From Merdicola sp048393175 (GTDB lineage: Bacteria > Bacillota > Clostridia > TANB77 > CAG-508), in NCBI GenBank assembly GCA_048393175.1, contig DBFJJM010000117.1, positions 1-35,143 of the forward strand: 35,143 bases of DNA. Reading direction: 5' to 3'. Positions 24,257 to 32,339 of the stretch are shown here, piece after piece. Every line of letters starts with the position of its first letter. The first letter of the stretch is position 1. Both the position numbers and the translations under genes were made by a program. The notes below the pieces were generated by a model, which saw nothing but the letters and a program-made list of their open reading frames with translations, was not told the origin of the DNA and did not search any database.

Positions 24257-24688
24257 ATGGAAAATGCATCAAATGCTTTAATAATGGCTGGAGGGATTTT
24301 ACTTGCTATTATGATAGTTACATTTGGAATTATTTTAGTTAGTATTTTTGGTAGTTTCACAAAAGAGCAACAAGACGAAATGTCTAAAACAAGTATTATG
24401 CAATTTAATAACCAATTTACAATATATGAAGCAAAACAAAATACAGTACATGATATTGTAAGTGTAATATATTTAGCAAAAGATATAAATGCTTCTAATG
24501 ATGGAATCTCTCTAACGGTTAAAGTAACAGGAGATGCAAGTGCAGTGAATCAGGATTCATCAGAGGCAGATTTAAAGCAATTACTACAAAATGGATATGA
24601 TAACAAAGGACAGCCTAAGCATTATTATGATTGTGAAGTGAAATTTAATGCAGAGAGAGTAAATCAGGTTATTTTTAAACAACGCTAA
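24257..24688 (+). CDS. Leaderless pilin-like protein 2
   Basis: This 143-residue protein starts MENASNALIMAGGILLAIMI; the helix spans about 7-32. It carries FNNQFTIYE about 50 residues in, then a short segment VHDIVSVIYLAKDIN and a terminal VKFNAERVNQVIFKQR. GAGGTGAG precedes the ATG. A strong promoter follows its stop codon, so the next gene may be expressed separately. Confidence 0.7.
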   Translation: MENASNALIMAGGILLAIMIVTFGIILVSIFGSFTKEQQDEMSKTSIMQFNNQFTIYEAKQNTVHDIVSVIYLAKDINASNDGISLTVKVTGDASAVNQDSSEADLKQLLQNGYDNKGQPKHYYDCEVKFNAERVNQVIFKQR

Positions 24689-24701
24689 TTCACGACAATA
24701 T

Positions 24702-24730
24702 GTTGCAGAAAAAGCGGAAATATGCTATAA
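24702..24730 (+). promoter_or_regulatory. Internal promoter in the pilin-like array
   Basis: TTGCAG (24702-24707) and TATAAT (24725-24730) are 17 bases apart, with an extended TGC before the -10. It lies directly upstream of pilin-like protein 3, which differs from the others at its N-terminus. Confidence 0.78.
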
Positions 24731-24749
24731 TATAAAAAGGATTTAAACT

Positions 24750-25178
24750 ATGAAAAAAACTTTTTTAGTATTACTAATTTTATTAATATGTTTAACAATC
24801 TCAGCGGTAGGTTTTTATTTTACTTATCGTAATGATATAACTAATTTAGCTAATTTTAATCAAGAATTTGAAGCATATAAAGGAAAAGAAATAGAAGGAA
24901 CAGAACTAGGAACAATTATAAATAAAGCAATTAATTATAATGAAAAGAATAGGATTCCAAAAGATGAAAATGGAAATTATATAGAAAACAAGGATAATTC
25001 TATTAAAATAGATATTTATATTAAAGATAATAAAACCACTTATTCAATAGAAACTATTTATAAATTGGGAACAGCACAGTTTATAGAAAACTTTAATATA
25101 GATACATTTAAATGCACTAAAATAGAATATCATAATCGTTCAAAGAGAGTTAAATATCTTTATTTTGAACAAATATAA
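24750..25178 (+). CDS. Pilin-like protein 3, divergent N-terminus
   Basis: This 142-residue protein starts MKKTFLVLLILLICLTISAV instead of MENA, so it could have a signal anchor. The body is clearly related to its neighbours: FNQEFEAYKG, then GTELGTIINKAINYN, and the end FKCTKIEYHNRSKRVKYLYFEQI, close to that of protein 1. It is transcribed from its own strong promoter. The AAAAGG upstream of the ATG is a weak RBS. It may be a minor subunit needed at a different level or time. Confidence 0.68.
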   Translation: MKKTFLVLLILLICLTISAVGFYFTYRNDITNLANFNQEFEAYKGKEIEGTELGTIINKAINYNEKNRIPKDENGNYIENKDNSIKIDIYIKDNKTTYSIETIYKLGTAQFIENFNIDTFKCTKIEYHNRSKRVKYLYFEQI

Positions 25179-25237
25179 ACTAGTCATTAATATTTTAAAT
25201 TTTATATAAAAAAGAAAAAACAAAGGAGGAATTTTTT

Positions 25238-25669
25238 ATGGAGAACGCATCAAAAGCACTAATTATAGCTGGTGCAATCTTACTTGCAATTTTAATTATT
25301 GCATTAGGAGTATTTATATTCCAAAGAGCACAAAGTGCAACAAGTGATTTAGGAGGAATAGACGAAACAAAACTACAATCAGTAAATCAAAAATTTGAGA
25401 ATTATGAAGGAACAAAAAGTGGTTCAGACGTTAGAGCATTAGTAGACCTTATAAGAACAAATAATAACCAATATTCAGATCCCTCATTAGCTAGAGAAAT
25501 AACATTATATGATGGTTCTAATAAAGTTACGGATTTAGGAACGTTCAAAGCAGGTGTTGAACCTGGAGCTACCTATACAGTCACAATGAAAAAATATCGT
25601 GACAAAGGGGCTACAAAGGGATATATTGAGGAAATTTCAGTAAAGAAGACTGCTACACCTACACCTTAG
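25238..25669 (+). CDS. Leaderless pilin-like protein 4
   Basis: This 143-residue protein starts MENASKALIIAGAILLAILI with the helix at about 6-29. VNQKFENYEG and GSDVRALVDLIRTNN are present; the body is rich in Gly and Thr and ends in a Pro/Thr tail TPTP. AAAGGAGG precedes the ATG, the best RBS of the array, so it may be the major subunit. Its stop is TAG. Confidence 0.7.
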   Translation: MENASKALIIAGAILLAILIIALGVFIFQRAQSATSDLGGIDETKLQSVNQKFENYEGTKSGSDVRALVDLIRTNNNQYSDPSLAREITLYDGSNKVTDLGTFKAGVEPGATYTVTMKKYRDKGATKGYIEEISVKKTATPTP

Positions 25670-25702
25670 TTAATTTTACTGGAATAAAGGAGAAAATAAA
25701 TT

Positions 25703-26224
25703 ATGGAAAATGCTGCTGATGCACTAAAAATAGCAGGTTATGTGTTATTGTTTACAATGGCTTTAACTGTTGCAATATTCACTCTTTCAAAAGGTAAAGT
25801 TGCATCAGAAGCTATTGTATATACAAAAGATGAAACAAATTATTATACTTTTGCAGAAGACGATACTATCAAAAGAGGGATAGCCACAACAGGAACAAGT
25901 GCCGGAAACAGAATTGTAAGTTGGGAGACCATTGTACCTTCCATATATCGATATAATTCTGAAAATTTTATGATTCAATTTTTAAATCGCTCTGGTAGCA
26001 AGATTACTCTTAATGATGGTGTTCGTAATTGGGACAGATTAGCATTAATTGATGAAAGTAATACTAATCGACCAGTTCTAGCAGAAATAATTAAAAATTT
26101 AAAAGGTGTATGTGGTGATAATGCTAGATTTGAAGAAAGTTTAAGTATTGACTTATCTGGAACAGATGATGTTCCAGAGGCAGACCGAACCGAAATAAGA
26201 ACAATTACTTATAGGTTGAAGTAA
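25703..26224 (+). CDS. Leaderless pilin-like protein 5
   Basis: This 173-residue protein starts MENAADALKIAGYVLLFTMA with the helix at about 8-28. The F-N-x-Q-F motif is not conserved, but a later GNRIVSWETIVPSIYRYN matches the position of the G-x-(D/E)-(V/L) motif of the others. The C-terminal part has a sequence of its own, including a likely extra strand region (about 85-130). AAAGGAG precedes the ATG. Confidence 0.68.
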   Translation: MENAADALKIAGYVLLFTMALTVAIFTLSKGKVASEAIVYTKDETNYYTFAEDDTIKRGIATTGTSAGNRIVSWETIVPSIYRYNSENFMIQFLNRSGSKITLNDGVRNWDRLALIDESNTNRPVLAEIIKNLKGVCGDNARFEESLSIDLSGTDDVPEADRTEIRTITYRLK

Positions 26225-26250
26225 CATAATGGTAGAAGGAGAGGATGAAA

Positions 26251-26772
26251 ATGGGAGATAGTTTAATGGCTGTTGTAGCTGTTGGTGTAATTGGTGTTGT
26301 AATGTTCGTATTTCCATTATTAGCCGTTTCCCAAAGTGGTGATGATGTATCGCAATTAGCAGTACAAAGTGCTACTACTGAATTTATAGACCAAGTAAGG
26401 AGTACGGGAAAATTAACGCTTGATGACTATGATAAATATGTACAAACGATTAATGCAACGGGAAATACATATGATGTTGAATTAGAAATTAAACGAAAAG
26501 ATGAGAATCCAGGAAAGAAAACAGCACAAACACAATATGAGAAAATTGGTGAGAATACTTACTATGTAGAATATACCACTCAGATTAAACAAGCCTTAAG
26601 TAAACCAGGAGGAATTAAACTAAAAGAGGGAGACATCGTTTCTGCTACTGTAAAAAATACCAATATGACTATTTCTCAAACCTTAAGAAATTTCTTCTAT
26701 AAAGTTACTGGAAACAATACTTATCAAATTGGAGCATCACATAGTGGAATCGTAACAGTAAATGCTCAATAA
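26251..26772 (+). CDS. TadE/DUF4320-like pilus protein
   Basis: This 173-residue protein has one N-terminal helix (about 4-26) and an extracellular part resembling DUF4320/TadE-like proteins of clostridial Tad loci: TEFIDQVRSTGKLTLDDYDKYVQTI and TGNTYDVELEIKRKDE. It is expected to be a minor pilin or pseudopilin. I choose ATG 26251, nine bases after AAGGAG; the ATG at 26245 is only three bases from it. A terminator follows, closing the main Tad-like transcript. Confidence 0.72.
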   Translation: MGDSLMAVVAVGVIGVVMFVFPLLAVSQSGDDVSQLAVQSATTEFIDQVRSTGKLTLDDYDKYVQTINATGNTYDVELEIKRKDENPGKKTAQTQYEKIGENTYYVEYTTQIKQALSKPGGIKLKEGDIVSATVKNTNMTISQTLRNFFYKVTGNNTYQIGASHSGIVTVNAQ

Positions 26773-26780
26773 TAAAGAGA

Positions 26781-26812
26781 AAAGGGCGGTATCTTTACAT
26801 CGCCCTTCTATT
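26781..26812 (+). terminator. Terminator after the TadE-like gene
   Basis: AAGGGCG (26782-26788) pairs with CGCCCTT (26801-26807) around a 12-base loop, followed by a T-containing CTATTTAT. It is GC-rich for this genome but the T-run is poor. Confidence 0.65.
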
Positions 26813-26898
26813 TATCTTAATTTAGATTAGATATTAGACAAATATACAATTTGTTTAATATGTGATTTGAATACAAATAAAAGAAAGGAAGAAAAAGA

Positions 26899-28554
26899 AT
26901 GAAATTACAGCATTTAGGCGTTATTTTTATTATTATTATTTTGCCGGTTATTATAGTTACATCTATGTATATACAAACGCAAATTGATACAGTAGTTTTA
27001 CAGACTTCCTATGATTCTAAGTTAATGGATGCTACACACGATGCTATTAAAGCTTTTCAAATAAATGAGATTAATAATAATTCAAATAATAATCCTCAAG
27101 AAAAATTAAGAGATGTAAAGGCATCTGTAAAATCATTTTATTCTTCCTTAGCTACAGGAATGGGTGCTACTGGTTATACGGAAGAAGATTTGAGTCCCTA
27201 TATTCCTGCACTAGTTTATACGTTATATGATGGTTATTATATGTATTTACCTTTTTATAATAAGAAACAAGATGGAAGTATAGAATTAGAGAGAAATTTA
27301 AAACCTTTTATTTATTATTCTGCAAGATATAAAAATGGTAGTATAGACGTAGTTATTAATTATACATTAGATAATTATATTACAGTATATGGAACAGTTA
27401 ATGGTAATACAGTAGAAAAGTCAGGATATTTTATTAATCCAAATCGTGTGCAGGGAACTGCTGATTCTACTATAACATATAATGATACGCAAAATGTAAT
27501 TACAATTGAAATGGAGTCTCTTTCTGAAGTAGATAAATATCAATATATAGAAAATGCTTCTAGAGGAAGTGCTGGAGGAGATGTTGCAGAAAGAACGTAT
27601 AAATATGTATCAATTGCTAATCCAACAGCTCTAAGACCATATACTAGACAAAAGGCTTACCAAGATAGTAGAGGATGGTATTATTATGATATTAATCAAA
27701 TGAAAATATATATTGATTCTTCTAAAATAGATAATACACGAAATGATTCTGATTTGTCTACTAATACAGATATTAGTGCAAAAAAGTACTTTGAGCAAGC
27801 AAAAGAATTTTCTACATGGATAAAAGACGAGCTGGGTTCTATTACAGTAGATGATATTATTTTAGATGCAGATGTTACTATTAATAATCAGAAAAAGCAA
27901 GAAATATTTGGAACAAACAGAAGTGATAAGATATTTGCAATAAATAGTGGAGACTTAAACCGAAACCCAGAAGATAGAAATGATATTTTTACAAATCATA
28001 AAAGGGAAGTAATTAAGAATTCAATTCAGACTAATTTATATGCTGCTATCATAGCATATAATTCCAATGCAGGGGCTTTAGGAAGTACTTATAATTTCAA
28101 AATGCCAGAATTAAAAGAAACGGATTGGGATAAAATATTAAATAATGTTAGTATGATTTCTTTTATGCAGGGATTACCAATTAAAAATAAGTTTTATAAT
28201 GGTTATAGTATTGTAACAAACACGAAAAATAAAGAATTTGTAGACCCTAAATCTATTTACTATATTCAAGGAAATACTTATTATAATTATAATCATTCTG
28301 GTTTAAACGGAAATCTATTAGGATATAGAAATTTGGATTTTGAAGTAAGGCAAGTTTATGACGAAACAAGAGAAAATGAAAAAGGATATTATTTTCCTCA
28401 TGCACAAGCGGCTTGTTATGATTGTATAATTTCTTCTAGCAGTTCTGGTATTACTAATATAGAACAGACTAATGAATCAGTAAGAAAAGCGTATTATACA
28501 GCTTTAGCACGAGAAAGATATAATAGCTTTAAATCAATTGATTATGGAGGATAA
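26899..28554 (+). CDS. Large membrane-anchored surface protein of the Tad-like locus
   Basis: I recognise no named family. The 551-residue protein has an N-terminal signal anchor (about 7-27) and a long extracellular part rich in Asn, Tyr and Ser. The segment right after the helix, TSYDSKLMDATHDAIKAFQINEINN, resembles the pseudopilin-like helix extension of TadG/TadE-type proteins. Repeated aromatic motifs (YDGYYMYLPF, DSRGWYYYD) suggest a beta-rich domain. It may be a tip adhesin or secreted substrate of the machine. GGAAAG precedes the ATG. It follows the TadE-like gene after a terminator and ends at its own terminator. Confidence 0.7.
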   Translation: MKLQHLGVIFIIIILPVIIVTSMYIQTQIDTVVLQTSYDSKLMDATHDAIKAFQINEINNNSNNNPQEKLRDVKASVKSFYSSLATGMGATGYTEEDLSPYIPALVYTLYDGYYMYLPFYNKKQDGSIELERNLKPFIYYSARYKNGSIDVVINYTLDNYITVYGTVNGNTVEKSGYFINPNRVQGTADSTITYNDTQNVITIEMESLSEVDKYQYIENASRGSAGGDVAERTYKYVSIANPTALRPYTRQKAYQDSRGWYYYDINQMKIYIDSSKIDNTRNDSDLSTNTDISAKKYFEQAKEFSTWIKDELGSITVDDIILDADVTINNQKKQEIFGTNRSDKIFAINSGDLNRNPEDRNDIFTNHKREVIKNSIQTNLYAAIIAYNSNAGALGSTYNFKMPELKETDWDKILNNVSMISFMQGLPIKNKFYNGYSIVTNTKNKEFVDPKSIYYIQGNTYYNYNHSGLNGNLLGYRNLDFEVRQVYDETRENEKGYYFPHAQAACYDCIISSSSSGITNIEQTNESVRKAYYTALARERYNSFKSIDYGG

Positions 28555-28562
28555 CAAAACAG

Positions 28563-28595
28563 GACTTTTCCTTTTAAACAGGAAAGGTCTTTTTT
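28563..28595 (+). terminator. Terminator at the end of the Tad-like locus
   Basis: GACTTTTCCT-type arm 28563-28572 pairs with AGGAAAGGTC (28580-28589) with one G-T pair around a 7-base loop; six T residues follow. Confidence 0.88.
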
Positions 28596-28682
28596 ATCCT
28601 CTTTTTTCTTTTTTAAAGATTTGTTTTTGTTTGAAAATAAAAAAAATGGATATGCTAATAAAAAGCAAAAAAGAGGTAGATT

Positions 28683-29904
28683 ATGAAAAAAGTAAAACAT
28701 ATTATTTTCCTATTATTTTTATTTTTATTACTTATCTATACTACTAGTATTACATCTATTCCAGATAATATTATTCTATTTCAAGGAGAAAGATTAAATC
28801 TTTCTACCATTTTTGGTATGCATATTGATTTAGGAGAAAGTATAGAAGCATCTAGTAATTTAGAACAGAAAATTTCAGATAAAACAGGAAAAACAAATAT
28901 AAGTCTAAAAATAGGTAATTTTAAAGTAAAAGAAGTTACTGTAAATGTTATTCCTAAAACAGTAGTGGTTCCAGGAGGGCAAACGATTGGTCTTAAACTA
29001 TATACCAATGGAGTCTTAGTAGTGGGAATGTCTGAAATTGTTGGAGCGGATAATCAAAAATATAAACCATATCAAAATAGTGGAATAGAAGAAGGAGATA
29101 TGATTATTGCAGTAAATGGAAGAGCGGTTACTTGTACAGATGATTTAGTGAGCTATGTAAATGAGAGTAAACGGGGAAAATGTGGATATACAATATGTGA
29201 GAAACGGGAATCAAAAAACAGCAAAACTTTCTCCTGCTAAGACCAATCGAGAAGAATATAAATTAGGGTTGTGGGTAAGAGATGCTGCAGCTGGAGTGGG
29301 AACGGTTACCTTTTACGACCCAGATACTGGCTCTTTTGGTGCTTTAGGTCATGGTATTCAAGATGTCGATACTGGTGATTTAATTACAATTGCAAAAGGA
29401 GAAGCGGTAACAAGTAATATTCTATCGATTACAAAAGGAGAAAAGGGAAGCCCTGGAGAAATAAGAGGAACGATTGAAAATGGAAAAACAATAGGGGAGG
29501 TATATAAAAATACTTCTTTCGGAATCTATGGAAAGTTAAACAATCGAAATAGAGTAGAGTTAGATAATACCCAAAGAACAGAGGTACTTGCTCGTAATGA
29601 GATAAAACCAGGAAAAGCTACTATTCTTTGTAGTTTAGAAAATAATAAAGTAGAAGAATATGAAATAGAAATTCAAAAGCTATATACGAATAATAATGAA
29701 AACAATAAAAGTATGGTTCTAAAAGTAACCGATAACCGATTATTAGAAAAAACAGGTGGGATTATACAAGGAATGAGTGGTTCTCCTATTTTGCAAGATG
29801 GCAAATTTGTTGGTGCTGTTACTCATGTTATGGTAAATGACCCGACAACAGGATATGGAGTATTTGCTGATATGATGCTAAAGGAAATGAGAAGTGTAGA
29901 ATAA
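28683..29904 (+). pseudogene. spoIVB: SpoIVB signalling peptidase, frameshifted
   Basis: SpoIVB is a forespore serine peptidase that triggers sigma-K activation in the mother cell. The first part (28683 to about 29171) has a signal anchor (about 5-26) and a PDZ domain with SGIEEGDMIIAVNGRAV. The frame then breaks: one A seems to be missing in the short A-run at 29169-29171. The second frame continues NGENVDIQYVRNG and holds the S55 peptidase domain: His in ALGHGIQDVDTG, Asp in VTDNRLLE and Ser in IQGMSGSP, with the Asp-Ser distance of 15 residues known from Bacillus. Total length (about 406 codons) is normal. If real, the break would block sporulation. Confidence 0.9.
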
Positions 29905-29935
29905 AACAAGGTAGCTTTGCAAAGCTACCTTGTTT
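29904..29935. terminator. Bidirectional terminator between spoIVB and murC
   Basis: The 32 bases are a perfect palindrome (AAACAAGGTAGC on the left, GCTACCTTGTTT on the right), giving a stem of about 14 bp with a 4-base loop and A/T runs on both sides. It ends the two converging genes. Confidence 0.9.
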
Positions 29936-29950
29936 ATATATAAAACGAGC

Positions 29951-31342
29951 TTAAGCTCCTTTTTTTTCTACTAACATTGGACCAAGAGAGGTAATTGTGC
30001 CTGCTCCTAAAGTAAGAACAATATCACTAGGATGAACATTTTCTTTAACCTTTTCTGCTATTTCAGAAAAAGAAGAAAGATAAAGAGCTTCTTTTCCAAA
30101 AGATTGAATCATTTTTGCTAAATCTTTTGAACTAATTCCATATTGATTTGCCTCACGAGCAGCATAAATATCAGTTACAATAATATGGTCAAAATTTAAT
30201 AGAGCTTTAGCCAAATCTTGAAGTAATAATTTTGTTCTACTATAAGTGTGTGGTTGGAAAATAACCCAAGATTCATGGTATTTTCGATTCATAATAGCTT
30301 TTGCAGTAGCAATAATTTCGGTTGGGTGATGACCATAATCATCATACACGAAGGCACCATTTATTTGTCCTTTATATTCAAATCTTCTATGAGCTCCACC
30401 ATAGTGAGCAAGAGATTGTTTGATTACTTCTTTTGAGATGCCATAATTATCACAAAGAGCAATACAAGCTAAACTATTTAAAATATTGTGCGTTCCCATA
30501 ACAGATAATTTTATTCTTTCATAAAAACGATTATTATGATATACATCAAATTCAGGAAAACCATTTTCATCAAAAACAATATTAACTGCAAAAAAATCTG
30601 TTTTTTTGTTGGTAATACCATAAGTAAGAACGTTTGCATTTGTTTCTTGAGCTAAATCTAAACAGTTAGAATCATCTCCGTTTAAAATTAAAAGTCCATT
30701 ATCGGGAATGATTTTTACATATTTTACAAAAGCTTTTTTGATGTTCTCAAATGTTTTAAAGTAATCTAAATGGTCATTATCAATATTTAAAATGACTTCT
30801 ACTTTAGGATGGAATTTGAGAAAACTTTCTACATATTCACAAGCTTCAATAATAAAATGTTCGCTATTTCCCACTTTATAATTTCCATCAATCGGAGTAA
30901 GTAAAGCACCTACTTGAATACTAGGGTCTAACCCAGCATTTAAGAAACATAAAGAAACCATAGAAGTAGTAGTAGTTTTTCCATGTGTACCAGAAATACC
31001 AATGGTATCATCAAATGCTTTTGTAAGCATTCCTAGAAAGTCACATCTCTCAATAATAGGGATGTTTAATTCATTGGCTTTTTGTAATTCTATATCTTGT
31101 TCTGGAACTGCTGCAGAATAAACTACAGCATCTGCTTTTTCTACATCTTTTACATTATGTCCAATCGTAACTTTAATGTGATTTTGAATTAACTTATCTG
31201 TTACCTCTGATTCTTGCATATCAGAACCTGTTACTGTTACACCATAATGGTTTAAAATCTCAGCAATTCCGCTCATGCTGATTCCACCAATTCCAATCAT
31301 ATGTATATGGCTATATTTTTTGATGAGGTTTATGTCTGGCAT
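29951..31342 (-). CDS. murC: UDP-N-acetylmuramate-L-alanine ligase MurC
   Basis: This 463-residue cytoplasmic enzyme adds L-alanine to UDP-MurNAc, the first amino-acid step of peptidoglycan synthesis. The Rossmann domain starts HMIGIGGISMSGIAEIL; the ATP-binding loop is GISGTHGKTTTTSM; EACEYVESFL, NIDNDHLDYF and the C-terminal DDYGHHPTEI and FQPHTYSRT are diagnostic. AAAGGAGGAG precedes the ATG. It is monocistronic and converges on spoIVB. Length is normal. Confidence 0.97.
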   Translation of the reverse strand: MPDINLIKKYSHIHMIGIGGISMSGIAEILNHYGVTVTGSDMQESEVTDKLIQNHIKVTIGHNVKDVEKADAVVYSAAVPEQDIELQKANELNIPIIERCDFLGMLTKAFDDTIGISGTHGKTTTTSMVSLCFLNAGLDPSIQVGALLTPIDGNYKVGNSEHFIIEACEYVESFLKFHPKVEVILNIDNDHLDYFKTFENIKKAFVKYVKIIPDNGLLILNGDDSNCLDLAQETNANVLTYGITNKKTDFFAVNIVFDENGFPEFDVYHNNRFYERIKLSVMGTHNILNSLACIALCDNYGISKEVIKQSLAHYGGAHRRFEYKGQINGAFVYDDYGHHPTEIIATAKAIMNRKYHESWVIFQPHTYSRTKLLLQDLAKALLNFDHIIVTDIYAAREANQYGISSKDLAKMIQSFGKEALYLSSFSEIAEKVKENVHPSDIVLTLGAGTITSLGPMLVEKKGA

Positions 31343-31476
31343 GAAGTCTCCTCCTTTTATTTTGTGTGCACTAAACTCGAACCGATTATATACTTAACTA
31401 TGCTTTTTTACAACAATTTCAGGATAATTTCTTAATTTTTTCTTATCTTTTTTTCGGAATCTCGTTTGGTTATCTT

Positions 31477-31506
31477 ATTATATGTAGTATGACAAACAAT
31501 TGTTAA
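31477..31506 (-). promoter_or_regulatory. Candidate murC promoter
   Basis: On the minus strand, TTAACA (31506-31501) and TATAAT (31482-31477) are 18 bases apart, giving a leader of about 130 bases before murC. The 31343-31684 gap holds this promoter, the spoVG promoter and no gene. Confidence 0.5.
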
Positions 31507-31588
31507 AATTATACCAAAAAGAAAGAAGAATCCTTTCCTATTCATAAATTGATGTTTCCTATAGAGTAAAAAGAATTATAAAAAATAA

Positions 31589-31615
31589 GAAGGAAAAAAA
31601 GTTTTTTTGACGAAT
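31589..31615 (+). promoter_or_regulatory. Sigma-H promoter of spoVG
   Basis: GAAGGAAAA (31589-31597) fits the -35 consensus RnAGGAWWW and GACGAAT (31609-31615) fits the -10 RnnGAAT, with an 11-base spacer. Bacillus spoVG is the classic sigma-H gene, so the match is strong support for a conserved control. Confidence 0.85.
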
Positions 31616-31684
31616 AATATAATTAAGTACATATCATAAAGGAATTGTACAAAATAAAAACTCTGGAAGGCGGTGCACAAGCAA

Positions 31685-31957
31685 ATGGAAATTACAGATG
31701 TACGTTTAAGAAAAGTAAATTCGGAAAACAGAATGAAAGCTGTTGCTTCTGTAACATTCGATAATGAATTTGTTGTTCATGACATTAAAGTTATCGAGAA
31801 AGATGGATTATTTATTGCTATGCCAAGTAAAAAAACTCCAAACGGAGAATTTAGAGACATAGCTCATCCAATTAATGCTGAAACAAGGGAGAAAATTCAA
31901 AAAGCAATTATTGATGCTTATAATGCTCCTGAAAATAACGAAGAATCAGCAGAATAA
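31685..31957 (+). CDS. spoVG: SpoVG regulatory protein
   Basis: This 90-residue nucleic-acid-binding regulator acts at the start of sporulation (septation) and in other stationary-phase functions. The sequence MEITDVRLRKVNSENRMKAV, then FVVHDIKVIEKDGLFIAMPS and GEFRDIAHPI, is the highly conserved family core. The ATG at 31685 is eleven bases after AAGGCGG; a GTG at 31673 overlaps that RBS. A sigma-H promoter lies upstream and a terminator downstream, so it is a single gene. Confidence 0.97.
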   Translation: MEITDVRLRKVNSENRMKAVASVTFDNEFVVHDIKVIEKDGLFIAMPSKKTPNGEFRDIAHPINAETREKIQKAIIDAYNAPENNEESAE

Positions 31958-31969
31958 TAAATAAAATAA

Positions 31970-32006
31970 CCAAAAAGACCACCCGACAAATGGGTGGTCC
32001 TTTTGG
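31970..32006. terminator. Terminator shared by spoVG and the 64-residue orphan
   Basis: The arms 31970-31984 and 31992-32006 form a 15-bp stem with one mismatch and a 7-base loop (GACAAAT). It has T residues on the + side (CCTTTTGG) and T residues on the - side (GGTCTTTTTGG), so it can work for both converging genes. Confidence 0.85.
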
Positions 32007-32035
32007 CAGGACAAAAAACAATTAAAATCCGGCGA

Positions 32036-32230
32036 CTAGAATCCAGCGATACACAGGTCAGGAAGGGTGCCGGGCTTTTTGAGTTTGTATAAGTCCTCCT
32101 TGCAACCTTCCAAAAGTGCATACCCTTCAGAGATTTCTTTTACATACTCTGAAGCTTGGGCTTGTGCTGCCCTGACATTGGAAGTCAGTGCTCTCATCAT
32201 AACCGGTGGTGTTTTTTGCGTACTCTTCAT
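32036..32230 (-). CDS. 64-residue orphan protein with atypical codons
   Basis: No family is recognised. The protein is cytoplasmic by appearance, with an Ala/Gln-rich helix (VRAAQAQASEYVKEISEGYA) and a C-terminal YKLKKPGTLPDLCIAGF. AAAGGAGGT lies ten bases before the ATG, and an excellent promoter lies upstream, so expression is likely. Codons such as CTG, CCG, GCC and AGG, rare in the neighbours, are used here, and local GC is clearly higher, which suggests transfer or an overlapping RNA function. A plus-strand frame through the same bases lacks an RBS. Confidence 0.7.
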   Translation of the reverse strand: MKSTQKTPPVMMRALTSNVRAAQAQASEYVKEISEGYALLEGCKEDLYKLKKPGTLPDLCIAGF

Positions 32231-32285
32231 GATGAAGAATACCTCCTTTGTTTTTCAATTTTCCCCACATCTTAGGGATTCTATT

Positions 32286-32314
32286 ATTATATCATATTTT
32301 CCCATAAAATGCAA
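32286..32314 (-). promoter_or_regulatory. TTGCAT-17-TATAAT promoter of the 64-residue orphan
   Basis: On the minus strand, TTGCAT (32314-32309) and TATAAT (32291-32286) are 17 bases apart with an extended TGA before the -10. The spacer resembles those of the promoters at 9158 and 11999. Confidence 0.82.
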
Positions 32315-32339
32315 GTTTTTAACCTAAATTATTTCCAAA

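Noticed and set aside
16722..28554. Conjugative or type IV secretion element
   Set aside because: There is no relaxase, VirB4/VirD4-like gene or integrase; the gene set fits a Tad/Flp machine.
32067..32327. Plus-strand 86-codon frame opposite the 64-residue orphan
   Set aside because: No RBS or promoter is present on this strand, while the minus-strand frame has both.
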